In this document: one piece after another, positions 4,385-5,940 of the stretch | Position numbering within the stretch: position 1 is the first letter of the stretch | How the letters are laid out: the number at the start of each line of letters is the position of its first letter | Origin: Deltaproteobacteria bacterium | Lineage (GTDB): Bacteria; Desulfobacterota; Desulfobacteria; Desulfobacterales; Desulfatibacillaceae | Length of the DNA stretch: 5,940 bases | Assembly: GCA_021815525.1 (NCBI GenBank) | Contig: JAKAGN010000188.1 | Span: forward strand, 1 to 5,940 | Reading direction: 5' to 3' | Notes under the pieces: model-generated | Told to the model about the DNA's origin: nothing | Seen by the model: the letters and a program-made list of their open reading frames with translations, nothing else | The model's database searches: none | Made by a program: the position numbers and the translations under genes

Positions 4385-5940
4385 ATGAAGAGACGAGAGT
4401 TTTTGAAGCTTTGCGTGGCGGCCGGATTTTTCGCGGCCATGCCGGACCTTGTGGGCTGCGGGGCCAAGATGCCCAAGATGAAGGTGGGCGCTGGAAAGGC
4501 CCTGGCCATCGTGAACGGCCGCGTGGTGGACGTGGTTAAGGGGCGCGTCTTCACGAACGCCACCATCATCATCGAGGGAAACCGCATCAAGACCGTGGAC
4601 TTCGGCCCCGCGCCCAAGCCCTCCGGGGTCCTGGACATCCTGGACGCGGGCGGGCTCTACCTCATCCCGGGGCTCATGGACGCCCACTGCCACTCCACGT
4701 CCTCGGGCTCGTTTTCCATCAAGAGCCTGGAGGCATGGCGGCACCTCTTCCAGATCCGGCGCCAGGCCGAGGCCTGCATCGGAACCGGCGTCACCACCAT
4801 CCGCGACGTGGGCGCCTTTCCGGGCATCCTCCACGAGAACATCCGGGAGATCGAGTCCGGGGTCTTGAACGGCCCCCGCATCGTCTTCTGCAACGCCATC
4901 TTAAACGTGGCCGGCGGCCACCCGGACATCCCGCCCACCGACGTCAACGCCTTCGCCAACGTGAGTTCCATCTCCATCGGGATGCTCATGACCAACTACG
5001 CGAACGAGCGGGAGCGGGAGCGGGCCCTCCGGGAAAACTGCACGGACGCCAACTTCGTGAAGCTCACGGTGGACCGCGAGTCCCTCTTCCGGGGCAAGGG
5101 CGAGATCCCCGCCTATTCCGACGACGATTTGAAGCGCATCTTCGGCTTCGCGGAGGACAGGAGCCTTCCGGTGGTCTGCCACTGCCTCAGCAAGTGGGGC
5201 TTCGACCGCATGAAGGCCTGGCCCGTCCACTCCCTGGAGCACATCGTGGCGGACGAGCTTCTCACCGAGCGCGAGGTGGAGCTTTTCGCCCGCACCGGAA
5301 CGGCCGTGGTGCCCACCATAACCCTCGCCGAGACCTTCCTCATCGAGGAGGCCTACAGCACGCTTCCCCGCGAGTACAACACCGACTTCGTGCGGGATGA
5401 GCTTGTGCGCCGGCGCGAGTACATCCACAACGTGCCGGCCTTCCAGTGCGACCCCAAGATCCACGCCGACAACCTGGCGAGCTTGAACTTCTACCGCCAG
5501 TACAGCCCCAAGGAGATGATCGAGCACAAGATATACATGGCCAAGCCCGAGCCCTTCTTCAACATGGCCATAAAGGGCGTGGCGAACCTGCTGGCCATGC
5601 GCCAGGCCGGGGTCCCCATCGGCGTGGGCATGGACGCCGGGCTTCCCTTCGCCTACTTCGGAAGCCTCCACCGCGAGCTCGAAATGCTCCACAGGATCGG
5701 CTTCACCCTTCCCGAGGTCCTGAAGGCCGCCACCATCGTGAACGCCAAGATTCTCGGCGTGGACGACCGCCTGGGGACCCTCTCCGACGGCAAGGGCGCC
5801 GACATCGTGGCCCTCGTGAAGAACCCCCTCGAGGATTCCACCGCCTACCGCGAGGTGGAGATGGTGTGGAAGGACGGCCGCCTGGTCCACTCCCGCCACG
5901 AGCCCCGCCGCCGCGACGACGGCGTGCTGGCGTCGGCTGC
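4385..5940 (+). CDS. Tat-exported lipoprotein amidohydrolase (metal-dependent TIM-barrel hydrolase), 3' partial
   Basis: An open frame of 518 codons from the ATG at 4385 runs off the right edge. The N-terminus K2-R3-R4-E-F6-L7-K8 is a twin-arginine signal, followed by a hydrophobic stretch and the lipobox L22-V-G-C25. This predicts Tat export and lipidation at Cys25, placing the enzyme on the outer face of a membrane. The amidohydrolase core begins with the beta-sandwich strands at ~38-95 (A-I-V-N-G-R-V-V-D, then L-Y-L-I-P-G-L-M-D). Likely metal ligands are H100 and H102 (H-C-H), K225 (F-V-K-L-T) as possible carboxylated Lys, H265, H285 (H-S-L-E-H) and D416 (G-M-D-A-G). The late G-T-L-S-D-G-K-G-A-D-I-V and V-W-K-D-G-R motifs close the sandwich, so little is missing. 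This pattern fits imidazolonepropionase/prolidase-like enzymes acting on peptides or cyclic amides; the substrate is not readable. It follows a repeat-rich spacer and appears to have its own transcript. Confidence 0.88.
   Translation, partial: MKRREFLKLCVAAGFFAAMPDLVGCGAKMPKMKVGAGKALAIVNGRVVDVVKGRVFTNATIIIEGNRIKTVDFGPAPKPSGVLDILDAGGLYLIPGLMDAHCHSTSSGSFSIKSLEAWRHLFQIRRQAEACIGTGVTTIRDVGAFPGILHENIREIESGVLNGPRIVFCNAILNVAGGHPDIPPTDVNAFANVSSISIGMLMTNYANERERERALRENCTDANFVKLTVDRESLFRGKGEIPAYSDDDLKRIFGFAEDRSLPVVCHCLSKWGFDRMKAWPVHSLEHIVADELLTEREVELFARTGTAVVPTITLAETFLIEEAYSTLPREYNTDFVRDELVRRREYIHNVPAFQCDPKIHADNLASLNFYRQYSPKEMIEHKIYMAKPEPFFNMAIKGVANLLAMRQAGVPIGVGMDAGLPFAYFGSLHRELEMLHRIGFTLPEVLKAATIVNAKILGVDDRLGTLSDGKGADIVALVKNPLEDSTAYREVEMVWKDGRLVHSRHEPRRRDDGVLASA

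Noticed and set aside
4901..5899. Minus-strand frame of 332 codons opposite the amidohydrolase
   Set aside because: It is an antisense shadow of the same kind. All metal-ligand motifs are on the plus strand, which stays open for 518 codons.

Overview
This is a GC-rich bacterial chromosomal window with strong G/C preference at third codon positions. Gene content and protein style (a short FmdB-type zinc ribbon, a DUF4405-type membrane protein, an acyltransferase coupled to an extended SDR, a Tat-exported amidohydrolase lipoprotein) suggest a deltaproteobacterium / Desulfobacterota-like organism. That placement is inference from recalled family styles, not from a marker gene.

Layout. Positions 1-123 (minus) hold the first 41 codons of a gene that leaves the window on the left; it ends in a Cys-x2-Cys knuckle. 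After an AT-rich divergent spacer comes a 114-aa three-helix DUF4405-like membrane protein (314-658, plus). It converges, with a 16-nt gap, on a CoA-pyrophosphatase-like Nudix hydrolase (675-1319, minus). The Nudix gene and a small FmdB-family zinc-ribbon gene (1471-1785, plus) diverge from a shared 151-bp control region in which a plausible promoter can be read in each direction. Next, an extended -10 promoter candidate and a leader of about 165 nt precede a two-gene operon: a PlsC/LPLAT-type acyltransferase (1992-2804) and an NAD-epimerase-like SDR (2804-3811). The two overlap by one base (TGATG) and are probably translationally coupled. The SDR lacks the catalytic Tyr and Lys at the expected place.

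The 573 bp from 3812 to 4384 carry no credible gene but are dense in repeats. There are two direct copies of a ~110-126-bp element 170 bp apart; the first has 18-bp imperfect terminal inverted repeats, one of which supplies the SDR stop codon. A 25-bp fragment of the same element's right end lies further on. Between copy two and that fragment is a 126-bp structure made of two head-to-head GTGG-plus-palindrome units, the layout of a REPIN/BIME (paired REP sequences). The last gene (4385 to the right edge, plus) is a Tat-signal, lipobox-bearing amidohydrolase, incomplete at its 3' end. A run of eight G lies just upstream of its start.

Together the genes look like ordinary housekeeping and accessory metabolism (CoA/nucleotide clean-up, lipid acylation, periplasmic hydrolysis). 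No new multi-gene system is evident. The most unusual parts are the repeat cluster, the SDR with a degenerate active site and the His-for-Cys change in the FmdB zinc knuckle.
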